Source: an uncultured Rhodanobacteraceae bacterium (lineage in GTDB: Bacteria > Pseudomonadota > Gammaproteobacteria > Xanthomonadales > SZUA-5). From it: a DNA stretch of 14,207 nucleotides. The stretch's first letter is position 1; each line of letters starts with the position of its first letter. Below, piece by piece: positions 1 through 7,722 of this stretch. The stretch is taken from assembly GCA_937928755.1 (NCBI GenBank), contig CALEZI010000015.1, forward strand, positions 1 to 14,207, in the 5' to 3' direction. The notes beneath the pieces are model-generated. The model worked only from the letters and a program-made list of their open reading frames with translations. It was not told the origin of the DNA and made no database searches. The translations under genes were made by a program, and so were the position numbers.

Positions 1-49
1 TCGGGTCAAAAGGCGCGGAAATGATTCAACGAATTAATGGCAAACCACA

Positions 50-658
50 CTAGTCTGGACGCGACTCGACCGTGAAGCTGTAGCGGACGGGCCCGCTGAC
101 AATGCTGTAATCGCCGCTCGCCACCGGCGGCGGCAGGGCGATTCGCAGATAGCCCTGGTCGCGGGTGCCGCTCAGCAGCAACGGCCGACCGTTCGGCGGC
201 GTGACTTCGACCTGGTCAATGGACGGTTCCGCCGGCACTTCGACAATCAGCAGAGAGCGTTCGCCCAGGCGCTGGGTACGCGGCAGGACCTGGGGTTCGG
301 CACTACGAACCACGCCCAGCGTCAGGTACTCGACATCGCCGAACACTTCCGGATTGGCGTCCGGACCCTTCAGCACGCTGATCCCGACGATGCCGATCAG
401 GATGCCCGCGGCCAGCGCCAGCCAGGGTGAACGCAGCAGCTTGGCTGCCGTCTTTCCTGCCTTCGGGACTTGCTCGGGTTGCTGCAATGCATCACGCAGG
501 ACCATGGCCAACTGCACATCGGAGGCTAGTTCAGTGTCCTCGAGCAATTCAGCTTCGAAGGCGGCTTCGTCGACTGCCGACAGGCGCCCGGCGCAGTAGC
601 GCACGATCCGCTGCTCGCGTTCCAGCCACTCGCGCTCCACGTCTTCTCTCAGTCCCAT
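50..658 (-). CDS. Probable anti-sigma factor, single-pass membrane protein
   Basis: A 202-residue protein from an ATG start. Residues about 15-60 form a charged helical cytoplasmic part with the pattern RIVRYCAGRLSAVDEAAFEAEL, as in the N-terminal domains of RskA-type and related anti-sigma factors. One hydrophobic helix follows at about 78-96, then a roughly 105-residue beta-rich, probably periplasmic tail. The HxxxCxxC zinc motif of ZAS-type anti-sigma factors is absent; the only cysteine near it is C22. By family knowledge such a protein would bind a sigma factor at the membrane and release it on a signal. The partner is inferred from the divergent ECF sigma gene 180 nt away. It could instead be an unrelated membrane protein, because no catalytic or ligand motif is visible. 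No strong Shine-Dalgarno precedes the ATG. Confidence 0.72.
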   Translation of the reverse strand: MGLREDVEREWLEREQRIVRYCAGRLSAVDEAAFEAELLEDTELASDVQLAMVLRDALQQPEQVPKAGKTAAKLLRSPWLALAAGILIGIVGISVLKGPDANPEVFGDVEYLTLGVVRSAEPQVLPRTQRLGERSLLIVEVPAEPSIDQVEVTPPNGRPLLLSGTRDQGYLRIALPPPVASGDYSIVSGPVRYSFTVESRPD

Positions 659-838
659 GATTCGCTCATTTCAGTATGCGCTCACCGAGCCTTCCGGCAT
701 CGGTGCGAGTGCATCGCCACCTTGTTCGCTACATTTGTTTTGCTTGAGTCACGTCGTCCCGGCAACAAGGCTGCAGTCCACTTGCACAGCCTGTTAGTCT
801 CGTTCAAACGTTACATCTCGCATCAACCCGGGGGATCG
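659..838. promoter_or_regulatory. Divergent intergenic region of the sigma/anti-sigma pair
   Basis: These 180 nt separate two genes transcribed away from each other, so both promoters should lie here. I could not pick out a convincing -35/-10 pair or an ECF-type promoter on either strand. A palindromic AACGTT occurs just upstream of the sigma gene. The assignment rests on gene orientation alone. Confidence 0.5.
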
Positions 839-1390
839 ATGGCGCACTGGACAGGTCTTGTTCAGGGAATCGTCAATGGGGACAAGGCAGCAGAGAGTGC
901 TCTGATCGCCCGAATGCTCCCGGCGATACGCGTCATGATCCGTCGTCGCGGCGTTCAATCCTGGGCTGATGTCGATGACCTGGCGCAGGACGCCGTGGCC
1001 GACTTGCTGGTGGCGCTACGCGATGGCCGTCTGCGCGAGCAGGAGAAGGTGGCGGCATTCGTGGCCGGCCTGGTGCGCAACATCTGTTCTGATCAGTATC
1101 AGCGGCAGCAGCGACTGCTGCCACTGGAAACCGAGCCGGCGTCCGCGGAACCGATGGATGCGCCGCCGGTGTTCGCCGAGCAGCAGCAGAAATGGTCGCA
1201 GCTGTTGCACGCGATCCATGCGCTGACGGTGCCCCGCGACCGCGACATTCTGCTTGCCTTCTATCTTCGAGGCGAAGACAAGGGCGACATCTGCGCGTTT
1301 TACCATCTGCAGCCGGCGCAGTTCGATCGCGTGATTCACCGGGCGCGCATGCGCGTGCGCCAACTGGTCATGGCGGAATTCGGCGCTTGA
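839..1390 (+). CDS. ECF-type sigma-70 family RNA polymerase sigma factor
   Basis: A 183-residue protein starting at ATG 839, preceded by a purine-rich GGGGGA at 830-835. The frame stays open upstream to a TTG at 722, but that extension has no sigma-like sequence. Region 2 covers about residues 20-90, including DVDDLAQDAVADLLVALRDG (45-63), the helix that contacts core polymerase. A linker rich in A, E and P follows at 95-115. Region 4 is at about 125-178: the helix LTVPRDRDILLAFYLRGEDK, then the helix-turn-helix QPAQFDRVIHRARMRVRQL that would read the -35 element. Length fits the ECF family. Region 4 has ICAFYHLQPAQFDRV in place of the usual IA..L.IS.GTVKSRL, so it is a divergent member. It is divergent from, rather than cotranscribed with, its likely anti-sigma factor. 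Its regulon cannot be read from the window. Confidence 0.88.
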   Translation: MAHWTGLVQGIVNGDKAAESALIARMLPAIRVMIRRRGVQSWADVDDLAQDAVADLLVALRDGRLREQEKVAAFVAGLVRNICSDQYQRQQRLLPLETEPASAEPMDAPPVFAEQQQKWSQLLHAIHALTVPRDRDILLAFYLRGEDKGDICAFYHLQPAQFDRVIHRARMRVRQLVMAEFGA

Positions 1391-1481
1391 AGCGCGCTTG
1401 CCCCCTCGGCGGAGAGGGAAGAATTCATCCCGAAAGTCAATGTCCTATGGGACGTTCGATGAGGGCGAATGCACCGGCGAC

Positions 1482-2009
1482 TCACCTGGCGTGCCAATCT
1501 GACCTGGCGATCTCGAAGATCACATTCGGCATGCTCGCCTCGCCGTGATAGGCGACAGGCGCTTCGCCAATGCGACGGGCTCCCAGGCGCGTCATCGCCA
1601 CCTGCGAGCGCACATTGCACAGACCGACCTCGAACAACACCCGGTCCACGCACTGGAAAGCGTGCTCGAGCATCAGCGCCTTGCACGCCGTGTTGTAGCC
1701 ACGCCCCCAACTGGCGCAAGTGATGAAGGTGTAGCCGATCTTCACCGAACGCTCGGCGAGGTCGAGCTGGTAGTAGCGCGTGCAGCCGATCAGGGCGTCG
1801 TCGTGAGTCCGCTGGATCAACAGCGCTCCCTTCGACGCCAGCGCGCCGGCGAAGTAGTTCTCGAACACCGCGCGCTGGTAACGTGTGGGCGTTGGGTGCT
1901 GAACCCAGATCTGCGGGTCGGACGCGATCGCGTACAGGTCCTCGAAATCAGATTCCTGCACCGGGCGCAGCGTGACCAATGCGTTACTCAAGTGAGGTTG
2001 CAGGTTCAT
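1482..2009 (-). CDS. GNAT family N-acetyltransferase (RimJ/RimL type)
   Basis: A 175-residue protein from ATG 2009. The frame is open upstream to a GTG at 2129, but those 40 residues overlap the methyltransferase gene and are arginine-rich non-family sequence. Features of the RimJ/RimL-like GNAT fold are visible: an opening strand VTLRPVQESDFEDLYAIASD, a beta-4 region VKIGYTFI, the acetyl-CoA pyrophosphate loop WGRGYNTACK (the R/Q-x-x-G-x-G/A position), and the terminal LFEVGLCNVRSQVAMTRLGARRIG, where the N-x-x-S following the strand is typical. It would transfer acetyl from acetyl-CoA to an amine. The substrate cannot be told; related enzymes modify protein N-termini or small molecules. It lies 89 nt downstream of the methyltransferase on the same strand and converges with the sigma gene. 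Confidence 0.88.
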   Translation of the reverse strand: MNLQPHLSNALVTLRPVQESDFEDLYAIASDPQIWVQHPTPTRYQRAVFENYFAGALASKGALLIQRTHDDALIGCTRYYQLDLAERSVKIGYTFITCASWGRGYNTACKALMLEHAFQCVDRVLFEVGLCNVRSQVAMTRLGARRIGEAPVAYHGEASMPNVIFEIARSDWHAR

Positions 2010-2098
2010 CGCGGTTCGCCGCCTGGGCACGCGGGCAGTATGGAACGAGGCGCGGCATCGCGCGTCGCGAGCGACGGAATTGCGGCAGCCGAGTCCAC

Positions 2099-2959
2099 TC
2101 AGCGGATCCCGACCACGTAGGCGAGCCACAGGTCGAGATTCTCGATGGCGTCCACAGCGCCGAGGAAAACCTTGGTGCCGTCGGTTTTCGCGGTAGCCGT
2201 ATGGCGCCAGATCTGGACGTCACCAAAGCCCGCCGCCAACAGGCATTCGCGGATCTCCGGCAGGGTCCAGAGTCGCCAGTCGTAGCGGAAGGCGTCGTCG
2301 ATGCGACGGCTTCCGCCGGGGACGTCGGGATCGTCCACGACGAAGTGAATGCGGCAATCGAGGCGCGCCTGGCCGGCCTCGAAACTGCGTTGTTCCCACT
2401 CGTAGTCGAACGCCGCCGGTGCCGACGAACCCGCTTCTGGTCGCGGCACGATGCGGTGCCGATCCAGGTTCGGGCGCATTGCGGCAGGGCCGCCGAAAAC
2501 ATTCAGTACGAACACGCCGGTTTCGTCCAGGCACGCGAATGCGCGTTCGAAATAGCGTTGCAGGTCTGCGCGCAGGTGGAAATAGAAGCAGCTGAAATTG
2601 AGTACGCAGAGCAACTGCGCACGCTCCATCGCTGGCGTGGCGAGCGCGAGTACATCGCTGCAGTGGAACTGGATCCGGCGACGGTCATCCCCGAGCAGGC
2701 GTTGGGCGCGCGCCGCGGCGTAAGCCAGGGTTGGCGCATGGATGTCAACAGCGATGGCGCGCCGGCTGCTGTCGCCGCCGACCCAGGCAACCGAATCCGC
2801 GGCGTTGCCGGCGAAATCCTCGCGCAGCACCTGCGCGGGTACGCCGCGAATGCGCCGGTAGATCTGATCCAGGACTGCCGCCTGAGTCTGCGGATCCTGC
2901 GTCGCCCAGCGATACAGATCGAGCACATCGACCGTCGCATCAAGAGCGCTTGAGCTCAC
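2099..2959 (-). CDS. Class I SAM-dependent methyltransferase
   Basis: A 286-residue protein from GTG 2959, chosen because a GGAGG (minus strand, 2964-2968) sits 4 nt upstream and the start lies 19 nt after the pdxH stop. An in-frame ATG at 3040 would overlap pdxH. The Rossmann-fold SAM site is visible: motif I VLREDFAGNAADSVAWV at about residues 44-60, with the glycine of FAGN, then AIAVDIH with the acidic end of beta 2 at about residue 72, and a beta-4 region LLCVLNFSCFYFHL. The C-terminal half has the WTLPEIRECLLAAGF element common in small-molecule or uncharacterised SAM methyltransferases. The EDFAG form of motif I and the early ..LYRWATQDPQ.. segment resemble a family annotated only as class I methyltransferase. 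The substrate is unknown. It is probably cotranscribed with pdxH. Confidence 0.87.
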   Translation of the reverse strand: MSSSALDATVDVLDLYRWATQDPQTQAAVLDQIYRRIRGVPAQVLREDFAGNAADSVAWVGGDSSRRAIAVDIHAPTLAYAAARAQRLLGDDRRRIQFHCSDVLALATPAMERAQLLCVLNFSCFYFHLRADLQRYFERAFACLDETGVFVLNVFGGPAAMRPNLDRHRIVPRPEAGSSAPAAFDYEWEQRSFEAGQARLDCRIHFVVDDPDVPGGSRRIDDAFRYDWRLWTLPEIRECLLAAGFGDVQIWRHTATAKTDGTKVFLGAVDAIENLDLWLAYVVGIR

Positions 2960-2978
2960 AAAACCTCCGGACGGTTTG

Positions 2979-3611
2979 TCAGGGTGCCAGGCGTTCCCTG
3001 ATCCAGGTGCCAGCCTCCCGGCGGTAGCGCAGGCGATCATGCAGCCGACTCTTGCGTCCTTGCCAGAACTCCCAGCGGTCCGGCAGCAAGCGGTAACCGC
3101 CCCAGTGCGGTGGCCGCGGAGGGTGCAAGGCGTAACGCGCAGCAGCTTTTGCCACGCCGGCCAACAGCACGGCGCGCGAGTGGATGACCTGGCTCTGCGG
3201 CGACGCCCACGCGCCGAGACGTGAATCGAGCGGACGCGAGGCGTAATAGGCGTCGGATTCGGCCTCGCTGGTCTTGCTCACGCAACCTTCGATGCGCACC
3301 ACGCGCTGCAATTCCACCCAGTGGAACTGCAACGCCGCAAATGGCTGGTGCTCCAGTTCCTGACCCTTGCGGCTCTGGTAGTTGCTGTACCAGACGATGC
3401 CGTCGGTGTCGTAACCCTTGATCAAGACCACTCTGGTGGATGGGCGACCGTCGGCCCCCACGGTGGCCAACGTCATGGCGTTGGGCTCGGCCAGTTCAGC
3501 GTGCAGAGCCTGCTCCAGCCAATGCCCAAACTGAGTCATGGGGTCGTCGGCCGACGCCGATTCGTCGAGTTCGTCGCGCTCGTAGCTTTTGCGCAGATCG
3601 GCGATGTTCAT
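2979..3611 (-). CDS. pdxH: Pyridoxamine 5'-phosphate oxidase
   Basis: A 210-residue protein from ATG 3611, close to the length of E. coli PdxH (218). It oxidises pyridoxamine or pyridoxine 5'-phosphate to pyridoxal 5'-phosphate using FMN and oxygen, the last step of vitamin B6 synthesis and salvage; it is cytoplasmic and dimeric. Diagnostic segments appear in order: the FMN-binding strand STRVVLIKGYDTDGIVWYSN, SRKGQEL, AALQFHWVELQRVVRIEG, YYASRPLDSRLGAWASPQSQ, and the C-terminal signature RLHDRLRYRR...W...RLAP. The usual ERQVRIEG reads QRVVRIEG here, a mild deviation. No clear Shine-Dalgarno precedes the ATG; a GTG at 3674 is in frame but would add non-family sequence. It starts 78 nt after the serine hydrolase stop and is followed 19 nt later by the methyltransferase. 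Confidence 0.96.
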   Translation of the reverse strand: MNIADLRKSYERDELDESASADDPMTQFGHWLEQALHAELAEPNAMTLATVGADGRPSTRVVLIKGYDTDGIVWYSNYQSRKGQELEHQPFAALQFHWVELQRVVRIEGCVSKTSEAESDAYYASRPLDSRLGAWASPQSQVIHSRAVLLAGVAKAAARYALHPPRPPHWGGYRLLPDRWEFWQGRKSRLHDRLRYRREAGTWIRERLAP

Positions 3612-3689
3612 GCGTGGTTCGGTGCTTGTTCTTGACCAGGGTTGAAGATATCCGCAGTGCGGGATCTTTGGCACGGCATCGCTCGGCGT

Positions 3690-5147
3690 TTACAGCAAGA
3701 GCGCCACGATGGCGCCAGTAAACGCCACGCCGACGAGGCGCAGCGCGAAGCGCCAGCCGCGGTCGCTGCGCCACGGCCACTGGCGAGCGCGCCACGCGAG
3801 ATGCATCAGCAGAGCGGCGCAGCCCAGCGCGGCCAGCCACCACAGCACGAAAGGTACCCGGGCGAAGTCGCCGATCCGCTCGACCAGTAACAGCAGCAAT
3901 CCCATCGACAGGCCCGCGCCGATCGCGTCGCAGCGATCGACTGCCCTCGCATTGCCGCGGGAGTGCTCTCGCGCTTGCAGCGTGAATCCGAGCAGCGGCG
4001 CGACCAGCATGCCGCCGAGCGTCAAGATCACGGCCAGCCAGCCGCGCCCTCCCGCCTGCGGAGGGGGGCGGCCAGGATCGAGGATGCTGCGCGCCAGCGC
4101 ATCGGCATCGCCCTTGCCATTGCTCAGCACGACCAGCGCGATGCGCTCGTCGGGCACGATTGCCAGATGGGTGCGAAAGCCGCCGGTGCCGCCGTTGTGC
4201 CACCAGACTTCGCGCGTGCCGAGCCGCTGCACCGCCCAACCAAGCGCCGCGCCGCGTCCGCTTTTGGCATCCAATGGTTGGCGCAGGCGCTGCGCTTCGC
4301 GCACCCAGTCCGCTGGTGCGACCAACTGGGTCGCGGCGAAGTCCAGCAACTGGCGAGCGCTGGCCTGCAGCCCGCCGGCGGGCGCATAGGCGTCGAGGTT
4401 CCAGGACGCCGCTGGACGGAAGTTCTCGGTGTGCCCCTGCACGAATGTCGGGGCATCGTGCGCCAGTGGCGCCAGCGGTAGCGCTGGCAGGCCAAGGGGT
4501 CTGAATACGCGCTGCTCCAGCGCCACCGCAAAGTGGTCACCCAGTTTGCGTGCCAGCAGTTGACCGAGCAGGGCGACGCCGAGATTGGAGTAGTTGTATT
4601 GCCCCCGCTCGCCCAGTCGTGTGGCGGCGGTTTGCGCCACAGCGCGAAAGATCTCGTCCGGCGTGCTACCGGCATAAGGGTCGTCGGAGAACAGCCCACG
4701 CCACAGGGTGCCTGGATTCAGCGCCAGTCGTGGCAATCCGCTGGTGTGGGTGGCGAGTTGTTCGAGCGTGATCGACGCCAGGTTCTCGCTCAGGACGATG
4801 TCTTCGGGGAACAGGGTAACGATGCGCTGGTCGTACTCCACCTCGCCCGCGGCGACCATCTGCGCCAGCAGCAGGGCCGTGGTTAGCTTGGTGATCGAGC
4901 CGATCTCGAACACACTGTCCGGCCCCAGTGGCGTTCCCCTGGGATGTCCGCTGTCGCCATGCGCGACGAAGCGCGTCTGATCGGCCTCGAGCACGCCGAT
5001 CACCAGACCCGGCGCAAGTCGCGCCGCGTCGACGTATGCGCGGGCTTGCTGCAACAACATGGCGTCATCCGGCAGGGTTTGCGCGCCGGCTGCAGTGGGC
5101 AGCAGCAGGGCGACACCCATGACGATGTGAACGAGTCGTGTCAGCAC
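3690..5147 (-). CDS. Serine hydrolase of the class C beta-lactamase/PBP family with C-terminal membrane domain
   Basis: About 485 residues from GTG 5147, preceded by AAAGG six nt upstream (minus strand, 5154-5158). The N-terminus is then a normal Sec signal peptide, residues 1-23, ending TAAGAQ. The beta-lactamase-like fold has all three active-site elements: S-I-T-K (S84, K87), Y-S-N (Y186), and H-N-G-G (H317) followed by TGGFRTHLAIVPDERIALVVLSNG. After residue about 368 come four hydrophobic helices (roughly 369-389, 408-423, 431-452, 467-485), so the catalytic domain probably faces the periplasm, tethered by a membrane domain. Family members are esterases, D-amino-acid peptidases or peptidoglycan hydrolases; resistance to beta-lactams should not be assumed. 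The frame continues upstream to TTG 5276, encoding a second hydrophobic lipobox-like leader. ATG 5120 is another possible start. Confidence 0.87.
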   Translation of the reverse strand: MLTRLVHIVMGVALLLPTAAGAQTLPDDAMLLQQARAYVDAARLAPGLVIGVLEADQTRFVAHGDSGHPRGTPLGPDSVFEIGSITKLTTALLLAQMVAAGEVEYDQRIVTLFPEDIVLSENLASITLEQLATHTSGLPRLALNPGTLWRGLFSDDPYAGSTPDEIFRAVAQTAATRLGERGQYNYSNLGVALLGQLLARKLGDHFAVALEQRVFRPLGLPALPLAPLAHDAPTFVQGHTENFRPAASWNLDAYAPAGGLQASARQLLDFAATQLVAPADWVREAQRLRQPLDAKSGRGAALGWAVQRLGTREVWWHNGGTGGFRTHLAIVPDERIALVVLSNGKGDADALARSILDPGRPPPQAGGRGWLAVILTLGGMLVAPLLGFTLQAREHSRGNARAVDRCDAIGAGLSMGLLLLLVERIGDFARVPFVLWWLAALGCAALLMHLAWRARQWPWRSDRGWRFALRLVGVAFTGAIVALLL

Positions 5148-5337
5148 TGTCGGCCTTTGTTGTGCGGCTTCGAATCCCGCGTCATGCGTCGTGATGTTCG
5201 ATTCTCGGGAAGCCTCTGAACAAGACCGGCAGCCCGCCAGCGCGAGCGCAGCGAGCAAACCAGGTGTTCGACTCAACAGGCAATTCAGTGCTGCCGCGTT
5301 GTTTCACAGCGCGCGAGGACGACCGGTGCAGGGTTGC

Positions 5338-6270
5338 TCAGCGCTGGAAGTACGCCGCCGAGCCGGGATAGTCGATCACGACGCGAAAGTACTTCAGCGC
5401 CGAGCCGCCCAGCGCCCCCCAGGTTGGCCGATCCATCATCCCGGCCATGTAGGACTGGAAGGCACCCTTGGGTTGCTCGGAGAACCAAACCGGGCCTACC
5501 GAATGACCAGCGATGGTGATCCGCGGCACCTCGATCATGCGCCGCTTCTGCGTCCCCTTGAGGTCGGCTGCCTCGATCACGCGCCAGTCGGGATGGGCTT
5601 TGGCCCAGCGCTCGAAAACCGCATGTTCGATGAAGCTGGTGCCAACGTTGGTTCCGGGCTCGACGCCGAAGACGGGCGCCGAACTTTCGGTGGTTGTCGC
5701 CGTGGCGCCGCTGTCATAGAGCATCGGCAGGGCTTCTCCATCGACCTCGACCTCGATGCTCGGGAAATGCATGGTTCGGTGGCCGGCTTCGTTGGTCTGG
5801 AATCCGAGCGCGACGCGATGGAACTGCTCACCAGGGTCGGTGAAGCCGGCAAGGCGATACAAGCGGCGATTCGGGTAGTCGAACTCCCACACGCCGTCGG
5901 CAAACCAGCGTCCACCGAGGAAACCGTCGGCACCGGACAACTGCTGCTGCGGCGCCAGCGCCAGCCGGCCGCCCATGAAGTGCGGCGGCGCGGCGGGGAT
6001 GCTGGCGTCTTCGTCGAAGGCTGGCCAGGCCACCAGTTCGCCGCCTTCGCTGGGCTCGCGGACCAGCGCGAGTCGCTGCACCAGCGCGTCGGAGATCGCG
6101 TTCCAACCGCCGCCGGTGTCGGTGAAAAGGCGCAGTCGCTCGCCGCCCAGCGTTGGCGTCACCCACACCTGGTCGTGGATGAACTCGGCCGGGACTTGCG
6201 CTCGGTCGCCCGCGGCGACCGTCCCGGCCAGCGCGACCATCGAACAGGCGAGAATTCGAAGCAGGTGCAT
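5338..6270 (-). CDS. Secreted two-lobed retropepsin/pepsin-like aspartic peptidase
   Basis: A 310-residue protein from ATG 6270, preceded by GGGAGG (minus strand, 6280-6285) nine nt upstream. Residues 1-20 form a signal peptide (LLRILACSMVALAGTVAA). Two copies of the aspartic-peptidase motif are present: D51-T-G in LFTDTGGGWNAIS and D186-S-G in MLYDSGATATTTE. Each is followed later by a similar strand pattern, GFLGGRWFADGVWEFDYP (from 116) and GALGGSALKYFRVVIDYP (from 285), as in retropepsin-like domains. The chain therefore looks like an internal duplication giving both catalytic aspartates in one polypeptide. It would act in the periplasm or outside the cell. Its substrate is unknown. Most bacterial retropepsin-like proteins are annotated only as aspartyl protease family. 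It is divergent from the SPFH operon. Confidence 0.8.
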   Translation of the reverse strand: MHLLRILACSMVALAGTVAAGDRAQVPAEFIHDQVWVTPTLGGERLRLFTDTGGGWNAISDALVQRLALVREPSEGGELVAWPAFDEDASIPAAPPHFMGGRLALAPQQQLSGADGFLGGRWFADGVWEFDYPNRRLYRLAGFTDPGEQFHRVALGFQTNEAGHRTMHFPSIEVEVDGEALPMLYDSGATATTTESSAPVFGVEPGTNVGTSFIEHAVFERWAKAHPDWRVIEAADLKGTQKRRMIEVPRITIAGHSVGPVWFSEQPKGAFQSYMAGMMDRPTWGALGGSALKYFRVVIDYPGSAAYFQR

Positions 6271-6525
6271 CGCAGTTAGCCTCCCTGACAGCGACTGGAC
6301 ATTGTTGGAACGCGCGCCGAGCGCCTCCAGGCTGGAGAGCGTAGCGACAAGGTCCGGCATCGGCATGGGCCAGAGGTTGGCTCGACGCATTGCGCAATGG
6401 CGTTTGCTGAGGCAGGTCGGCGCGCCTGCGACAGCGTGGCAGAATCGTTTGCCGACCGACAGGCATGTATCGTTTGCCGCGCAGGTTTGCTACGGTGCCC
6501 GGCCACGAATCTTGGGAGCGAAATC
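6271..6525. promoter_or_regulatory. Divergent intergenic region between the aspartic peptidase and SPFH genes
   Basis: These 255 nt hold the leaders of two genes transcribed away from each other. An exact 11-nt direct repeat, ATCGTTTGCCG, occurs at 6444-6454 and 6469-6479 (25-nt period), and its CGTTTGC core occurs again at 6401-6407. The copies lie about 45-125 nt before the SPFH start and could bind a regulator. No confident -10/-35 pair was found. Confidence 0.4.
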
Positions 6526-7677
6526 ATGGGTCTTTTGCAGGCGGTGGCGGGTTCGATCGGCGGTACGCTCGCCGACCAGTGGAAGGACTTCTACACGGTT
6601 CCGGATGGCTTGCCGGCGACGGCGGCGCTGTTCGCCGCGGTGCCGCGCGGCAGCAACGCTGGGCGCGGATCGAATATCCGCGGTTCCTCGAACATCATCA
6701 CCAACGGGTCGAAGATCGTCGTGCCCGAAGGCTACGGGCTGCTGCTGTTCCAGGATGGCGCGATTACCGCCTTCGTTGCTGAGCCCGGCGCATACGAATG
6801 GCGATCGGATGATCTCAATTCGAAGTCGATCTTCTCCGGCGACGACATCGTCGACTCGCTGATCAAGCAGAGCTGGGAACGCTTCAAGTTCGGCGGCCAG
6901 CCCGGTTCGCAGCAGGCGGCATTTTTTGTCTCGCTGAAGGAACTGCCGGACAACCGCTTCGGCACGCAGTCGGAAATCTACTGGGACGACGGCTTCCTGA
7001 ATACGCAGGTCGGCGCGGTGACGCGCGGCTCCTACACGCTGAAGATCGTCGATCCGATCCTGTTCGTGAAGCAGTTCGTGCCGGCCACCTACTTGCAGCC
7101 GGGTCAGGTCTTCGACTTCACCGACATGGACAATGCCGCGGCCGGCCAGTTGTTCAACGAAGTGGTCGGTTCCCTGGCGCCGGCTTTCAGTCTTTACACC
7201 AACGACCCGAGCAAGGGCAATCGGATCACCAAGCTGCAGCAGGATTCGATTGGTTTTGCCCGCAGCCTGTCCGCCGCGGTGGAGAACGCCTATCAGTGGA
7301 AGTCCGATCGCGGCCTGGTCATCGTCAAGGTCGCCATCGTTTCCATCGAGTACGACGCCAACACCAGGGAACTGCTGAAGACCGTGCAACGCGCGGATGC
7401 GCTGTCCGGCGCGCGCGGCAACTCCAACCTGCAGGCCAGCGTCGCCGCGGGTATCCAGTCGGCCGGAGAGACCGGCGGTGCAGCGGGCGTCATGGGGCTC
7501 GGCATGGCGACCGGCATGCTCGGTGGCATCGGCAGTCTGCAGCAGCCGGTGGCGCCCGCCGCGGCGCCAGCGGAGGACCCGATCGCCAAGTTGAAAAAGG
7601 CCAAGGAGATGCTCGACATGGGTTTGATCACCCAGGGCGACTACGACGCGGTCAAAGCCAAGGCATTGGGTTTGTAA
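6526..7677 (+). CDS. SPFH domain protein with C-terminal SHOCT domain (YdjI-like)
   Basis: A 383-residue protein from ATG 6526, with GGGAG (6514-6518) seven nt upstream. After a short amphipathic N-terminus, SKIVVPEGYGLLLFQDGAI and FVAEPGAYEW open an SPFH (band 7) domain that runs to about residue 300, with TLKIVDPILFVKQFVP and WKSDRGLVIVKVAIVSIEYD. A glycine/alanine-rich stretch (about 300-350) has no charged motif. Residues 351-383, DPIAKLKKAKEMLDMGLIT and onward, form a SHOCT short C-terminal oligomerisation domain. No transmembrane helix is evident. Relatives are annotated as virion-core-protein-like SPFH proteins and include Bacillus YdjI, which works with YdjG/YdjH and PspA at the membrane. 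Here the next genes are a zinc-ribbon protein and a small membrane protein, supporting membrane-scaffold or stress work. The function is inferred. Confidence 0.88.
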   Translation: MGLLQAVAGSIGGTLADQWKDFYTVPDGLPATAALFAAVPRGSNAGRGSNIRGSSNIITNGSKIVVPEGYGLLLFQDGAITAFVAEPGAYEWRSDDLNSKSIFSGDDIVDSLIKQSWERFKFGGQPGSQQAAFFVSLKELPDNRFGTQSEIYWDDGFLNTQVGAVTRGSYTLKIVDPILFVKQFVPATYLQPGQVFDFTDMDNAAAGQLFNEVVGSLAPAFSLYTNDPSKGNRITKLQQDSIGFARSLSAAVENAYQWKSDRGLVIVKVAIVSIEYDANTRELLKTVQRADALSGARGNSNLQASVAAGIQSAGETGGAAGVMGLGMATGMLGGIGSLQQPVAPAAAPAEDPIAKLKKAKEMLDMGLITQGDYDAVKAKALGL

Positions 7678-7722
7678 GAGTCCTGGTCGCCCCTTGCGTC
7701 GCGCTTGTTCGCGCAACGAACC

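Noticed and set aside
722..838. N-terminal extension of the sigma factor from TTG 722
   Set aside because: The 39 extra residues have no sigma homology, and the ATG at 839 has a purine-rich site upstream.
1403..1418. CCCTC/GAGGG 5-bp hairpin after the sigma gene as a terminator
   Set aside because: Stem is short, with a 6-nt loop and no T-tract; a nearby GTCC-TATG-GGAC is equally weak. Neither stands out from chance in GC-rich DNA.
1979..2953. A 324-codon plus-strand open frame opposite the methyltransferase
   Set aside because: No family motif. The minus strand has a SAM-binding motif and sensible operon spacing with pdxH.
3690..5147. Annotation as a true antibiotic-resistance beta-lactamase (AmpC)
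   Set aside because: The S-x-x-K, Y-x-N and H-x-G motifs are shared by esterases and peptidases. The third motif is HNGG rather than KTG, and the C-terminal membrane domain is unlike AmpC.
5191..6279. A 362-codon open frame on the plus strand across the aspartic peptidase
   Set aside because: The minus strand shows a signal peptide, two catalytic aspartate motifs and a strong Shine-Dalgarno; the plus frame has none.
6490..7716. A 408-codon open frame on the minus strand across the SPFH gene
   Set aside because: It is antisense to a clearly recognised SPFH/SHOCT protein with a good ribosome binding site. Long antisense frames are expected at this GC content.
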